From assembly GCA_036678685.1 (NCBI GenBank), contig JAZIHH010000034.1, forward strand, positions 124,001 to 188,000: a stretch of DNA of 64,000 nt, in the 5' to 3' direction. How positions within the stretch are numbered: position 1 is the first letter of the stretch; each line of letters opens with the position of its first letter. The translations under genes and the position numbers were made by a program. Origin of the DNA: JAZIHH01 sp036678685 (GTDB taxonomy: Bacteria > Bacillota > UBA4882 > UBA10575). Shown in pieces: positions 47,095-54,487 of this stretch. Below the pieces are notes generated by a model that was not told the origin of the DNA, made no database searches, and saw only the letters and a list, made by a program, of their open reading frames with translations.

Positions 47095-48500
47095 AATAGC
47101 CAGATCAAGTCCAGATTAGTGTGTAAATTCCTCAGTTATCAATAAGCTTATCTGATATACGCAATATTGCTTTGATCATTGGTTTGTTTTTGCTCTTCTT
47201 GCCACTGAAGGTATTCACTCATATCCAGGTATTTTTTGCCGCTTATCCACTTGTCGTCAATTTCCATAAGTAAGGCTCCAATTAGGCGAATTGCCGATTC
47301 CCGGTTCGGGAAAATACGGATAACTCGTTCCCTGCGCCTAATCTCTTCGATAAGACGCTCGACAGCGTTTGTAGTACGCAGACGCCGGCGATATTTTTCC
47401 GGCAGCATAAGGACCGCGGTAGCATCATCAAAGCCCATTTCAAGTATTTGCATGGCCTTGGGTGCTTTTTTCTCAAATGTCTCCAAGGTTTGATTCAATA
47501 ACAACCGGGCAGTACCGATATCAGGCGCATCCAGAATCGCTCGCAGATGCGGATAAAGCTCTTCTTTTGCCGACTTAGGCGTAGCGTCCATGATATTACG
47601 CATAAAGTGGGTTTGGCAGCGATGCCAGGTAACGCCCTGGAAGTAGCGGCGAACCGCCTTGACCAGGCCGCCATGGTCATCTGATACTACCAGTTCGACA
47701 CCACGCAGGTTACGGCTTTTAAGCCAGGAAAAAAACTGGCTCCAACTGGCTTCGGATTCACTGTCGCCCAGCATGAGACCTAAAACTTCCCGGTAGCCTT
47801 CGGTATTTATGCCGATAGCGATCATAGCGCTCCGGGAACGGACGCGACCGTCTTCACGAATCTTCAGTACGAAAGCGTCCACCAAGACAAAAGGATAGCA
47901 TTTTTCCCGCAAGTCCCGGTTATTCCAAGCGTTCACAATGGGGTCCAGTTTCTTGCACAACTCTGAAACAGTGGATTTGGAAAATTCGGTACCACACAGC
48001 TCTTCCGTTATCTGACTGACCTTGCGGGTAGAGACCCCGTTGATTACCATTTCCATCAGGGCCAGTATCAAGGCCTGTTCGCTCCGCTGGTAGCGGGCAA
48101 ACATCTCGGTGGAAAACTGACCGTTACGAAAACGCGGAACATGTAAGGCTATGGTTCCCACCCGGGTGGTTAGTGTATGCGGGCGTGTGCCGTTACGGTA
48201 CCCCTTCCTTTTATCAGTGCGTTCGTATGGTTCGGCTTGAAGCTGTTCGGTGGCTTGCGCCTGCAAAATCTGGTTCAATACCGATTCCAATAGCGCTGAC
48301 ACACCGGAATTCTTGTTATTGCCTAAAAATAGACGGTGCAAAAGTTCTTGATCTACGGTAATCTGGTATTGAGCCATTCAAATTCCTCCTCTTAGAATTT
48401 TGGTTTGTCTAACTTCTATTCTAACTGAGGAATTTGTTAATGGCTCCCTCTTTTTTAGGAAACCAATTTTACACCATTATACGGACTTAACTAATAGCCA
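47095..48500 (-). mobile_element. IS256-family element, copy 2 (IS proper 47103-48492)
   Basis: 1390 bp, the same IS as 7310-8702. Flanks aatagcca at 47095-47102 and 48493-48500 form the 8-bp duplication. It is inserted just upstream of the IS5-type transposase start, so it came after that IS, which came after the block duplication. Confidence 0.94.
47148..48377 (-). CDS. IS256-family transposase, copy 2
   Basis: 409 residues, intact, over 95 percent alike to the copy at 7428 by eye. The same catalytic Asp (VLVDAFVLKI; VVSDDHGGLV) and Glu (NAVERLIEEIRRR) regions are present. Confidence 0.95.
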   Translation of the reverse strand: MAQYQITVDQELLHRLFLGNNKNSGVSALLESVLNQILQAQATEQLQAEPYERTDKRKGYRNGTRPHTLTTRVGTIALHVPRFRNGQFSTEMFARYQRSEQALILALMEMVINGVSTRKVSQITEELCGTEFSKSTVSELCKKLDPIVNAWNNRDLREKCYPFVLVDAFVLKIREDGRVRSRSAMIAIGINTEGYREVLGLMLGDSESEASWSQFFSWLKSRNLRGVELVVSDDHGGLVKAVRRYFQGVTWHRCQTHFMRNIMDATPKSAKEELYPHLRAILDAPDIGTARLLLNQTLETFEKKAPKAMQILEMGFDDATAVLMLPEKYRRRLRTTNAVERLIEEIRRRERVIRIFPNRESAIRLIGALLMEIDDKWISGKKYLDMSEYLQWQEEQKQTNDQSNIAYIR

Positions 48501-48712
48501 TGAGGATGACCTCCTTTACGTTTGTTTTTGGATAATTCAAACGTTCTTCATTTATGGAGGCTCATCCTCTTTTTTATGGGGTAAATTTTCCGATTTTATC
48601 CGTTATCTGCTCTGCATTTCCCTGTTTTTTGGTCTTTTCTCGGGGTAAAGTTTTTTTATCACGTCTTTCTATCCCTTATTTCATTGGCCTTTCTGGACAA
48701 TGCAAATAGCTC

Positions 48713-48809
48713 CTTAAAGCCAGCGCCCATGCTGGCAAAGTCGTTCTTACGGCTATTATACCACAACAGTAACTTCTATTCCCTATTTATCAATTTAATT
48801 TTCTTTCCC
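48713..48809 (-). repeat. Duplicated block B, tail
   Basis: Continues block B after the nested IS elements and matches 18827-18929. It ends at ttctttccc, the point where copy A meets the CRISPR array and copy B meets the DUF1877 remnant. Confidence 0.85.
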
Positions 48810-49145
48810 AAACCGACTTATTTTCTTTATCAGGAGCGGCATGTACCAATAGTTTTCGTTGACAAGCTCAGTCCCATGCCAGCCGGGTCTTGCCGATCCA
48901 TAACCTAAATCTTCATCATTAATCTTTTTTCCACCTAAAACCACATTAAAACGGGGGTTTTTCTCCACCCCACCCCATCCCTTTTGCATAACAAATAGTG
49001 AATCCCTGCCAGGATTTATCTATATTGAGATACTCGTCTTAATTATGATCTGCTCTATAAAGAAAGGTTTTATTTCGATTCTCCCGGTTTTAATCTGCTC
49101 AATCAGGTTTTCATCAACCATTAAATAGTTACCAATTATGGACAT
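48795..49145 (-). pseudogene. DUF1877 (YfbM-like) gene remnant
   Basis: Two fragments. The first (49145-49020, ATG after ggggggtg) reads MSIIGNYLMVDENLIEQI, the DUF1877 N-terminus, and stops after 41 residues. The second (to 48795) reads FNVVLGGKKINDEDLGYGSAR, the family core, then runs into block B sequence. The middle and the C-terminus are lost. Function of the family is unknown. Confidence 0.65.
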
Positions 49146-49307
49146 GCTCAATCACCCCCCAAATACTTCTTCATACTTTCCCTGTTATTGTCTTCTTTTT
49201 CTTAATTTTGTTTAGTAAAAATTGTAGGTCACCGGGAATAGGTCCAAATCATCCCATTTTTTCCTGGATACTTATTTAAATAATCTGTTAATTGTAAACC
49301 TTCAACG

Positions 49308-50633
49308 GTTAGTGTATAATTAAGTTCGCAATTTCATAAAGGAAAAGCCATCGGGACTCCGAAATGGTAAGTTGCTCAAAACAAACCCAAAAAGGAGTGT
49401 TGTCCGATGGCTTACCATAAGGATACCGCGAATTTAGAAAAAATGCTACTGAAATTTTTAGGCGAGCCGGATCCCATGCTCTCCATGCTTGAATGGCTAT
49501 GCCATAAGATGATGGAAGTAGAAGTCGAAAACAAGCTTGGAGCCGGCAAAGGCGAACACTCCCCAAATAGAACCGGTTATCGCTCCGGAACACGGGTCAG
49601 GCGCTTTGATACCCGGATGGGAACAATTTATCTGCTAATACCAAAAGTTCGTAAAGGCGGCTACGTGCCCTTCTTTGTGACCGAAAAAAAGCGTTCCGAA
49701 CAAGCGTTAATCCAGGTAGTCCAAGAAGCCTTTATTAACGGCGTTTCCACCCGCAAAATTGAACGGCTGGCCCGGAGTCTCGGCATTGAGTCAATTTCAC
49801 CCAGCCAGGTTTCTCAGATTAATAAAGAACTGACTCTGCAGGTTGAAGAGTTTAGAAACCGTCCTCTTGCAGATACCTATCCAGTGATCTGGATTGATGC
49901 TTTATACGAAAAAATCCGGGATAACCATCGCGTCTGTAATATGGCAGTTCATGTCGTCTGTGGAGTTAATCTTGAAGGCAAACGCGAGGTTTTAGCGGTT
50001 GAGCCCATGTACGAAGAATCAGAAGCATCGTATACCGCTTTGTTCAATAGTCTTAAAAAACGAGGGCTGCAAAACGTATGGCTTGCGGTTTCCGATGCCC
50101 ATCAGGGCCTGGTCGCTGCCATTCAAAAATCCTTTGTCGGGTGTAGTTGGCAATGGTGCAAGGTTCATTTTATGAGAAATATTCTCGCCCATGTCCCTGC
50201 TAAGGATAAAGAATCTTTTGCGGCAAAACTAAAACAGATTTGGCAGCAACCCGACTACGAATCCGCCAAACGCTACGCGGAGCTTCTTATTGAAGAATAT
50301 GAAACCAGGTTTCCCAAAGCGGTCGAAGTCTTGGAGAACGGCCTTGAAGATTCTTTACAGTACTATGAGTTTCCAGAGATCGATGCAAAGAAAATCAGTT
50401 CAGGAGCGCTTGCATAAAGAAATCCGGCGCCGTTCCAAGGTAGTTGGGATCTTCCCTTCAATGGATTCCTATATACGGCTTATTAGTTGTTATCTAATTG
50501 AATACGCTGAAGATTGGGAGACTTCTAGATGCTATATCAGGAAAGATATTCTTCAGCATATCTTAGCCAGGCGCAAAGCAGCTTAGTCCAGTGGGGTCTC
50601 GATGGGAAATTGCGAACTATACTTGACACAATC
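49308..50633 (+). mobile_element. Second IS256-family element type, copy 1
   Basis: Ends gttagtgtataattaagttcgcaa and, inverted, gattgtgtcaagtatagttcgc share agttcgcaatttc. Its transposase is frameshifted. Flanks do not show an 8-bp duplication. A remnant of the same IS starts at 56974. The 160 bp before it (49146-49307) hold nothing I recognise. Confidence 0.8.
49407..50586 (+). pseudogene. IS256-family transposase, frameshifted near the catalytic Glu
   Basis: The N-terminal 330 residues are intact: WIDALYEKI and LAVSDAHQGLV catalytic Asp, and WCKVHFMRNIL. At about 50400 a small deletion in KKISS..QERLHKEIRRRSK shifts the frame, so the first frame stops at 50417. The rest (EIRRRSKVVGIFPSMDSYIRL..LARRKAA, with the Glu region) continues in another frame to 50586. 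Confidence 0.88.
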
Positions 50634-50697
50634 AAAGCCTGTCACTGTGATAAGAGAATGTGCGTGAAGCACAATACGGCAAAACCCGTCAAATAAA

Positions 50698-50726
50698 CCA
50701 AAAACCCGGGCTTTTTTGCCCGGGCT
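50698..50726 (-). terminator. Terminator after the 50763 gene
   Basis: Minus strand agcccgggc-aaaaaa-gcccgggt followed by ttttt, 35 bp after the stop codon of the small membrane protein gene. Confidence 0.82.
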
Positions 50727-50762
50727 TGAAACTCCCTACAATATCTCTTTTCAATTATTCTT

Positions 50763-51107
50763 CTATTTTTCGCCAATTTCAACTTCAGATACCCGGTCCA
50801 CACGGACGAGCTTTGTTTCTTTCTCCCCTTTCTTATTGGTCACTAAAATTTTAATCCACTCTTCATCAACATCTTCCACGTAGCATTTTACCTTATTCCC
50901 TATGCTTATTGGGGACTCTTCAAACCAAATTATACAATTACGGCCTTTTAAGCCTTCCAACATTTTGGACATCCCAAACACCTCTTTCCTGGTATACCCA
51001 TCGTTTCTCTTTATACTTTTGATCTCGCGTTTTAACTTCTTAACTTTACCCGGTAGATCAACATAGCATAAGACTAAAACGAAAGCTAAAAAACCAAAAT
51101 ATTCCAC
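50763..51107 (-). CDS. Small membrane-anchored protein of unknown function
   Basis: About 114 residues, not recognised. One N-terminal membrane helix (YFGFLAFVLVLCYVDLP) with a Lys-rich stretch after it, then a small soluble domain (CIIWFEESPISIGNKVKCYVEDVDEEWIKILV) resembling a short beta-barrel fold. Such proteins of similar plan are common in Bacilli and Clostridia. The likely start is GTG 51107, 7 bp after aggggtgat. Followed by a terminator. Confidence 0.6.
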   Translation of the reverse strand: MEYFGFLAFVLVLCYVDLPGKVKKLKREIKSIKRNDGYTRKEVFGMSKMLEGLKGRNCIIWFEESPISIGNKVKCYVEDVDEEWIKILVTNKKGEKETKLVRVDRVSEVEIGEK

Positions 51108-51147
51108 AACATCACCCCTCGGCTCCAATTTATGACCACCGTTTTTA

Positions 51148-51672
51148 TCACAGGATCTGATTCTTTTGCTCTTTCAAGATTTTTAGAACCATTGTTTCCC
51201 TTTGTACCCACGGGTTTAGTTCTTTCGTTCCTTTCCGCAGAATTTCCTCGTTAGCACAGAGCGCCTGGTCCAAGGGAACCCAGACCGGGCAAAAATCCAG
51301 CTCTTTTTCGTAAGCATCAAGCTTTTGAAAAGCCGGCCGGCCACTTACCCGGCATAAGTAATAATGGGATCTCATTTCAAAAAACGCGTCTTCTTCGTAC
51401 GCATCGGCCTCTCTTTCGACCACGACCCCGATTTTCTCCAGTATTTCGCAGTCCGGATAACCGGTCTCTTCCCTCACTTCACGGCGCAAAGCCTCTTCAT
51501 GGCTTTCGCCGGTATCAATCCCCCCGCCTGGAAACTTGTAATCGCCCGACTTCAACAAAACCATAAGGAGCTTATCCTCTTGCAAGATAACCCTGCGCAC
51601 CGCTTCCCGGTGATGCACTTTGGCGTTTTCAGGACAACTCTCCTGCCGGCCCAGGGCAAAGTCAAAAAGCAT
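51148..51672 (-). CDS. Nudix hydrolase
   Basis: 174 residues. The Nudix box GGIDTGESHEEALRREVREETGY (residues about 50-72) fits Gx5Ex7REUxEExGU. It hydrolyses a nucleoside diphosphate linked to some group X. Substrate unknown. A short ORF resembling RNase G N-termini precedes it. Confidence 0.87.
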   Translation of the reverse strand: MLFDFALGRQESCPENAKVHHREAVRRVILQEDKLLMVLLKSGDYKFPGGGIDTGESHEEALRREVREETGYPDCEILEKIGVVVEREADAYEEDAFFEMRSHYYLCRVSGRPAFQKLDAYEKELDFCPVWVPLDQALCANEEILRKGTKELNPWVQRETMVLKILKEQKNQIL

Positions 51673-51763
51673 ACGACGGTCACTCCTTGTTCACTCTGCT
51701 GCTTCTTGTGTTCTCCATGCATCACGATCCGGCTACTTGGGGACAGCACCGCTTTACCCCTTG

Positions 51764-51883
51764 TCACGGAAGAACTGCTTCCGATTGCTTTCTTTCATAT
51801 TCCAGGATTAATTCCAAATTTTTTTGTTCAACCACGCCCAACTGGATATTTTGGTTATCTGTCAGCACGATCCTTTTTATCAT
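51764..51883 (-). CDS. 39-residue ORF, possibly the head of a truncated gene
   Basis: MIKRIVLTDNQNIQLGVVEQ followed by a charged helix and stop. SD gaggggga 8 bp before the ATG. Its start has a weak likeness to N-termini of RNase E/G family proteins, which would normally continue with a VGNIY.. S1 domain. If so, it is a remnant. It could also be a real small protein. Confidence 0.3.
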   Translation of the reverse strand: MIKRIVLTDNQNIQLGVVEQKNLELILEYERKQSEAVLP

Positions 51884-51896
51884 AAGCCGTCCCCCT

Positions 51897-52400
51897 CTAC
51901 TCCTCATTTAGCACTATTTTAGGCTCCTTATAGAAAAACGCTTTCTCATCGATGGCCCGCATTGTCGCCAGGATGCCATCGAGATGGTCATATTCATGCT
52001 GTAACAGTTCGGACAGATCCCCTTCCAGTCTCATTTCCCGGTCGCGAAAATCCAGGTCCTTAAACCGGATTGTACAGCGCTTGTACCGCTTGACCCGGAC
52101 CAGTAAGCCGGGGAACGACATGCAGTCGTCCAAAACCTCCATCATTTCATTATCTTCAAAATACAATGTCGGGTTGATAAAGACCACCGGTTCATCGATA
52201 CACATATAGATCAATCGTTTAAAGACCCCGATTTGCGGGGCGGCAATGGCCCGCCCGGCCCCATACTTTTTCCGGAAATCCATCAGGATGTCATGCAAAT
52301 CTTGAACAACCTCTTTGAGCGTGCCGACTTCTTCCTTTTCAACCGGCAAGCTTACTTGATATAACCTTGGGTCTCCCAATAAAAGAATCTCTCGTACCAT
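51897..52400 (-). CDS. def: Peptide deformylase
   Basis: 167 residues; removes formyl from N-terminal Met. The three motifs are GAGRAIAAPQIGV (near 47), DDCMSFPG (near 91; Cys metal ligand, usually EGCLS) and LLQHEYDHLDG (near 133; HExxH). The variant second motif is more like the type 3 or second-copy deformylases, so this may be an accessory copy. SD aaggag 7 bp before the ATG. Confidence 0.9.
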   Translation of the reverse strand: MVREILLLGDPRLYQVSLPVEKEEVGTLKEVVQDLHDILMDFRKKYGAGRAIAAPQIGVFKRLIYMCIDEPVVFINPTLYFEDNEMMEVLDDCMSFPGLLVRVKRYKRCTIRFKDLDFRDREMRLEGDLSELLQHEYDHLDGILATMRAIDEKAFFYKEPKIVLNEE

Positions 52401-52404
52401 CAGC

Positions 52405-52548
52405 GTACTCCTTTTTCTTGTCTAACTTGTTTTCAAGCAAACTCCAATTCTGGGTATAATCATTGATTTCAACCATATTGATAAGATCCCTCGTACTTTC
52501 GAGCGAAAACCCGGTTAGGGATGCCAGATATTTGCGTTTTCCGGCCAC
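52405..52548 (-). CDS. Short ORF before def, not recognised
   Basis: A frame from GTG 52548 (VAGKRKYLASLTGFSLESTRD...WSLLENKLDKKK) runs through the def start region and ends inside def at 52339. The part before def could be the tail of a lost gene. No SD at a proper distance and no family recognised. Confidence 0.25.
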
Positions 52549-52628
52549 AACGTCTACACGAATCCTTTATGCTTTGATTGATCATTATAGCATATTTTGG
52601 CATGTATAACAAAAAATTAAATTTTTTG

Positions 52629-52666
52629 GATAGTGTCAAGACACTGTAGATTTTTGAACCTCACAT
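52629..52666 (-). mobile_element. Solo left end of an ISLre2 element
   Basis: gatagtgtcaagacactgta and on through cctcacat match the left end of the 16294 copy (two T fewer in one T run). The rest of the IS is missing. The uracil-DNA glycosylase remnant starts right after, so a deletion took the IS body and the glycosylase 3' half together. Confidence 0.85.
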
Positions 52667-52966
52667 TAGCGAACTTACCGTGGGAGGACGGCATTTTACC
52701 ACATTGGCAATATAGGCATTCTTGTGGCGGTCGAATCCTCCAGCAGCCAAGATTTTATCCAGTAATTGACCGGCCCTGCCGACGAACGGCCGTCCGAGTC
52801 GATCCTCATCCCCGCCTGGCCCCTCGCCGATCATCATGAGACCGGGGCGTCCTTCACCAAAGACCACCTGCCGGCATCCGTCGCGCAGGCCGCAGTTCCG
52901 GCAGGATAAGACCTTCTTCTCCAACTCCTCAAGCTGTGCCATGATTGAATCGGTCAAAGAAAACAC
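52661..52966 (-). pseudogene. Uracil-DNA glycosylase (family 4/5) fragment
   Basis: Residues 1-98 of an Fe-S uracil-DNA glycosylase: VLSCRNCGLRDGCRQVVFGEG (first Fe-S cysteines), MMIGEGPGGDEDRLGRPFVGRAGQLLD (catalytic GEGPG region) and AYIANVVKCRPP. Family members have about 190-210 residues. The C-terminal half with two more cysteines is gone at the ISLre2 end. Not functional. Confidence 0.88.
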
Positions 52967-52991
52967 CCCCGGGATTATGCTCTTCTTTCTT

Positions 52992-53738
52992 TTAATTCCG
53001 CATAAAGAGGAAGAAACCTTCTTCGAAGCTCCAGCCGCCGGTGATTCTCATGAGCCAACTGGTAATAGTGGTTAAATTATCCGTCAACAGTAACAATCCC
53101 ATCAAAATTAATAAAGCACCCGCGAACCATTGTTGATATTTTAAATATGGTTTTAGACGGTTTAATTTCCCGGAAATTTGCTCAAAAGCGATTGCCAAAA
53201 GTAGAAACGGGAGCCCAAATCCCAATGAATACATGGTTAATAAAAGTACCCCAGCCCCCATGGTGCTTTGATTCCCTGCCACTGTTAATATCCCGCCTAG
53301 AATCGGCCCCACACAGGGTGTCCAGCCAAAGGCAAACACTAAACCGGTTAAAAAGGCACCCGCAATGCCAATCCCCGGCTTGATTTTCACCCGGCGTTCT
53401 CGGTAAAGCCAAGCGATCGGTAAGAGACCGGTTTCATGGAGCCCTAGCAGGATCACCACAGTTCCGCTGATTTTGGTGAAAAGCATCCTTGAACTTGCCA
53501 ATAATTGTCCAAGAAAAGTACTGGCCAGGCCTAAAATAATGAAGACCAGGCTAAAGCCAAAAATGAAGGCGAGCGTGGCCAAGATAATTTTCGGTTTACC
53601 GGCTGTTTCATCAGTATTTTTCGCTGTTGAAACACCGGAGACGATCCCCAAATAACCGAGGGCAAGCGGGAGGACACACGGTGAAAGGAAAGAGAGCAAC
53701 CCGCCAACAAAGGCTATGATAATACTGATTGCATTCAT
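52992..53738 (-). CDS. ccdA: CcdA, membrane thiol-disulfide carrier
   Basis: 248 residues, six membrane helices. The two redox cysteines are in LSPCVLPLALG (near 20) and GWTPCVGPILGG (near 138). Family members pass electrons from cytoplasmic thioredoxin to extracytoplasmic thioredoxin-like proteins. ATG overlaps the end of the TlpA gene by 4 bp, so the two are coupled. Confidence 0.94.
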   Translation of the reverse strand: MNAISIIIAFVGGLLSFLSPCVLPLALGYLGIVSGVSTAKNTDETAGKPKIILATLAFIFGFSLVFIILGLASTFLGQLLASSRMLFTKISGTVVILLGLHETGLLPIAWLYRERRVKIKPGIGIAGAFLTGLVFAFGWTPCVGPILGGILTVAGNQSTMGAGVLLLTMYSLGFGLPFLLLAIAFEQISGKLNRLKPYLKYQQWFAGALLILMGLLLLTDNLTTITSWLMRITGGWSFEEGFFLFMRN

Positions 53739-54295
53739 TTGCTCTCTCCCTCCAGAAGGGCGTCGACTTTCGCCGCCAAGACTGCATAATTGGTGGCGCC
53801 AAAGATAATATCCCTGATTTTCCCTTGCTGATCGATTAAGAAAGTCCTTGGATAACCGCTGACTTGATAAAGGCTGGCGACTCTTTTCTCCAGATCCAAT
53901 AAGACGGGAAAAGAGATCTTATTTTTCTCGACAAACGGAGGTATATTGCGCGGATTATCCCCGACATTAACAGCTAAAATTTCTACGCCGTGGGGGTGGT
54001 ATTCACCATAAAACCTGACTAAATCAGGGATCTCCTTAAGGCAATACGGGCACCAGATCCCCCAAAAATTAACCAGGGTTACCCGGTGTTCTTTAATGAT
54101 CTGTGACAGTATTACCTTCTCCGCGGCGATATTATTGAGAGTAAAATCCGGCGCCGTATAACCAATAGCAGGGCCAATCTTTTCGGCTGCCCAAGCAGAC
54201 GGCATGGTCAAACCAAGGAAAATTAAATAACTAATCAAGCCCAAACCTGTCCAACGATGGTAAGAAGTTTTAATAAACTTGAGCATTTCAGACAC
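53735..54295 (-). CDS. TlpA/ResA-like extracytoplasmic thioredoxin
   Basis: 186 residues. N-terminal signal/anchor helix (LGLISYLIFLGLTMPSAWA), then a TlpA-type thioredoxin fold: APDFTLNN, VTLVNFWGIWCPYCLKEIPDL (redox WCPYC near 87-91), ILAVNVGDN, cis-Pro loop SGYPRTFLID. Reduced presumably by CcdA, whose gene overlaps. Its likely client is the protein of the gene upstream. Confidence 0.92.
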   Translation of the reverse strand: MSEMLKFIKTSYHRWTGLGLISYLIFLGLTMPSAWAAEKIGPAIGYTAPDFTLNNIAAEKVILSQIIKEHRVTLVNFWGIWCPYCLKEIPDLVRFYGEYHPHGVEILAVNVGDNPRNIPPFVEKNKISFPVLLDLEKRVASLYQVSGYPRTFLIDQQGKIRDIIFGATNYAVLAAKVDALLEGESK

Positions 54296-54323
54296 CTCAC
54301 GGCAAGTAAAGTATTAAAAACGG

Positions 54324-54487
54324 TCATCCTGGGTAAAACTTGACACATTGCCGGCGACAGCACGACTTACAGTTCAGGATCCCACCGGCGCAGGAGAGAG
54401 ATTTCTCTGGATCGGCAAGTCTCTCTGACCGTTCATGGGCGGAACTTGGAACCGCCAGTTGGGCTGTCGCTAATTCATTGATCGCTT
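54324..54487 (-). other. Gap with a cysteine-rich open frame lacking a start codon
   Basis: The 192 bp between the UGSC-like gene and tlpA hold a frame of about 55 codons ending SCAGGILNCKSCCRRQC..., six Cys in 16 residues, stop at 54324. No ATG, GTG or TTG begins it and no SD is seen. It may be a decayed small gene or chance. Confidence 0.25.

Larger units (their letters stand above)
45609..48717 (-). mobile_element. IS5-superfamily element, broken, containing a nested IS256 copy (IS proper 45614-48712)
   Basis: Ends gagctatttgcgttgccc and, inverted, gagctatttgcattgtcc, with 5-bp duplication cttaa at 45609-45613 and 48713-48717. Removing the IS256 (47103-48492 and one 8-bp duplication) leaves about 1.7 kb, a normal IS length. 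It was inserted into duplicated block B. The region 48493-48700 is its transposase leader, without another gene. Confidence 0.88.
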
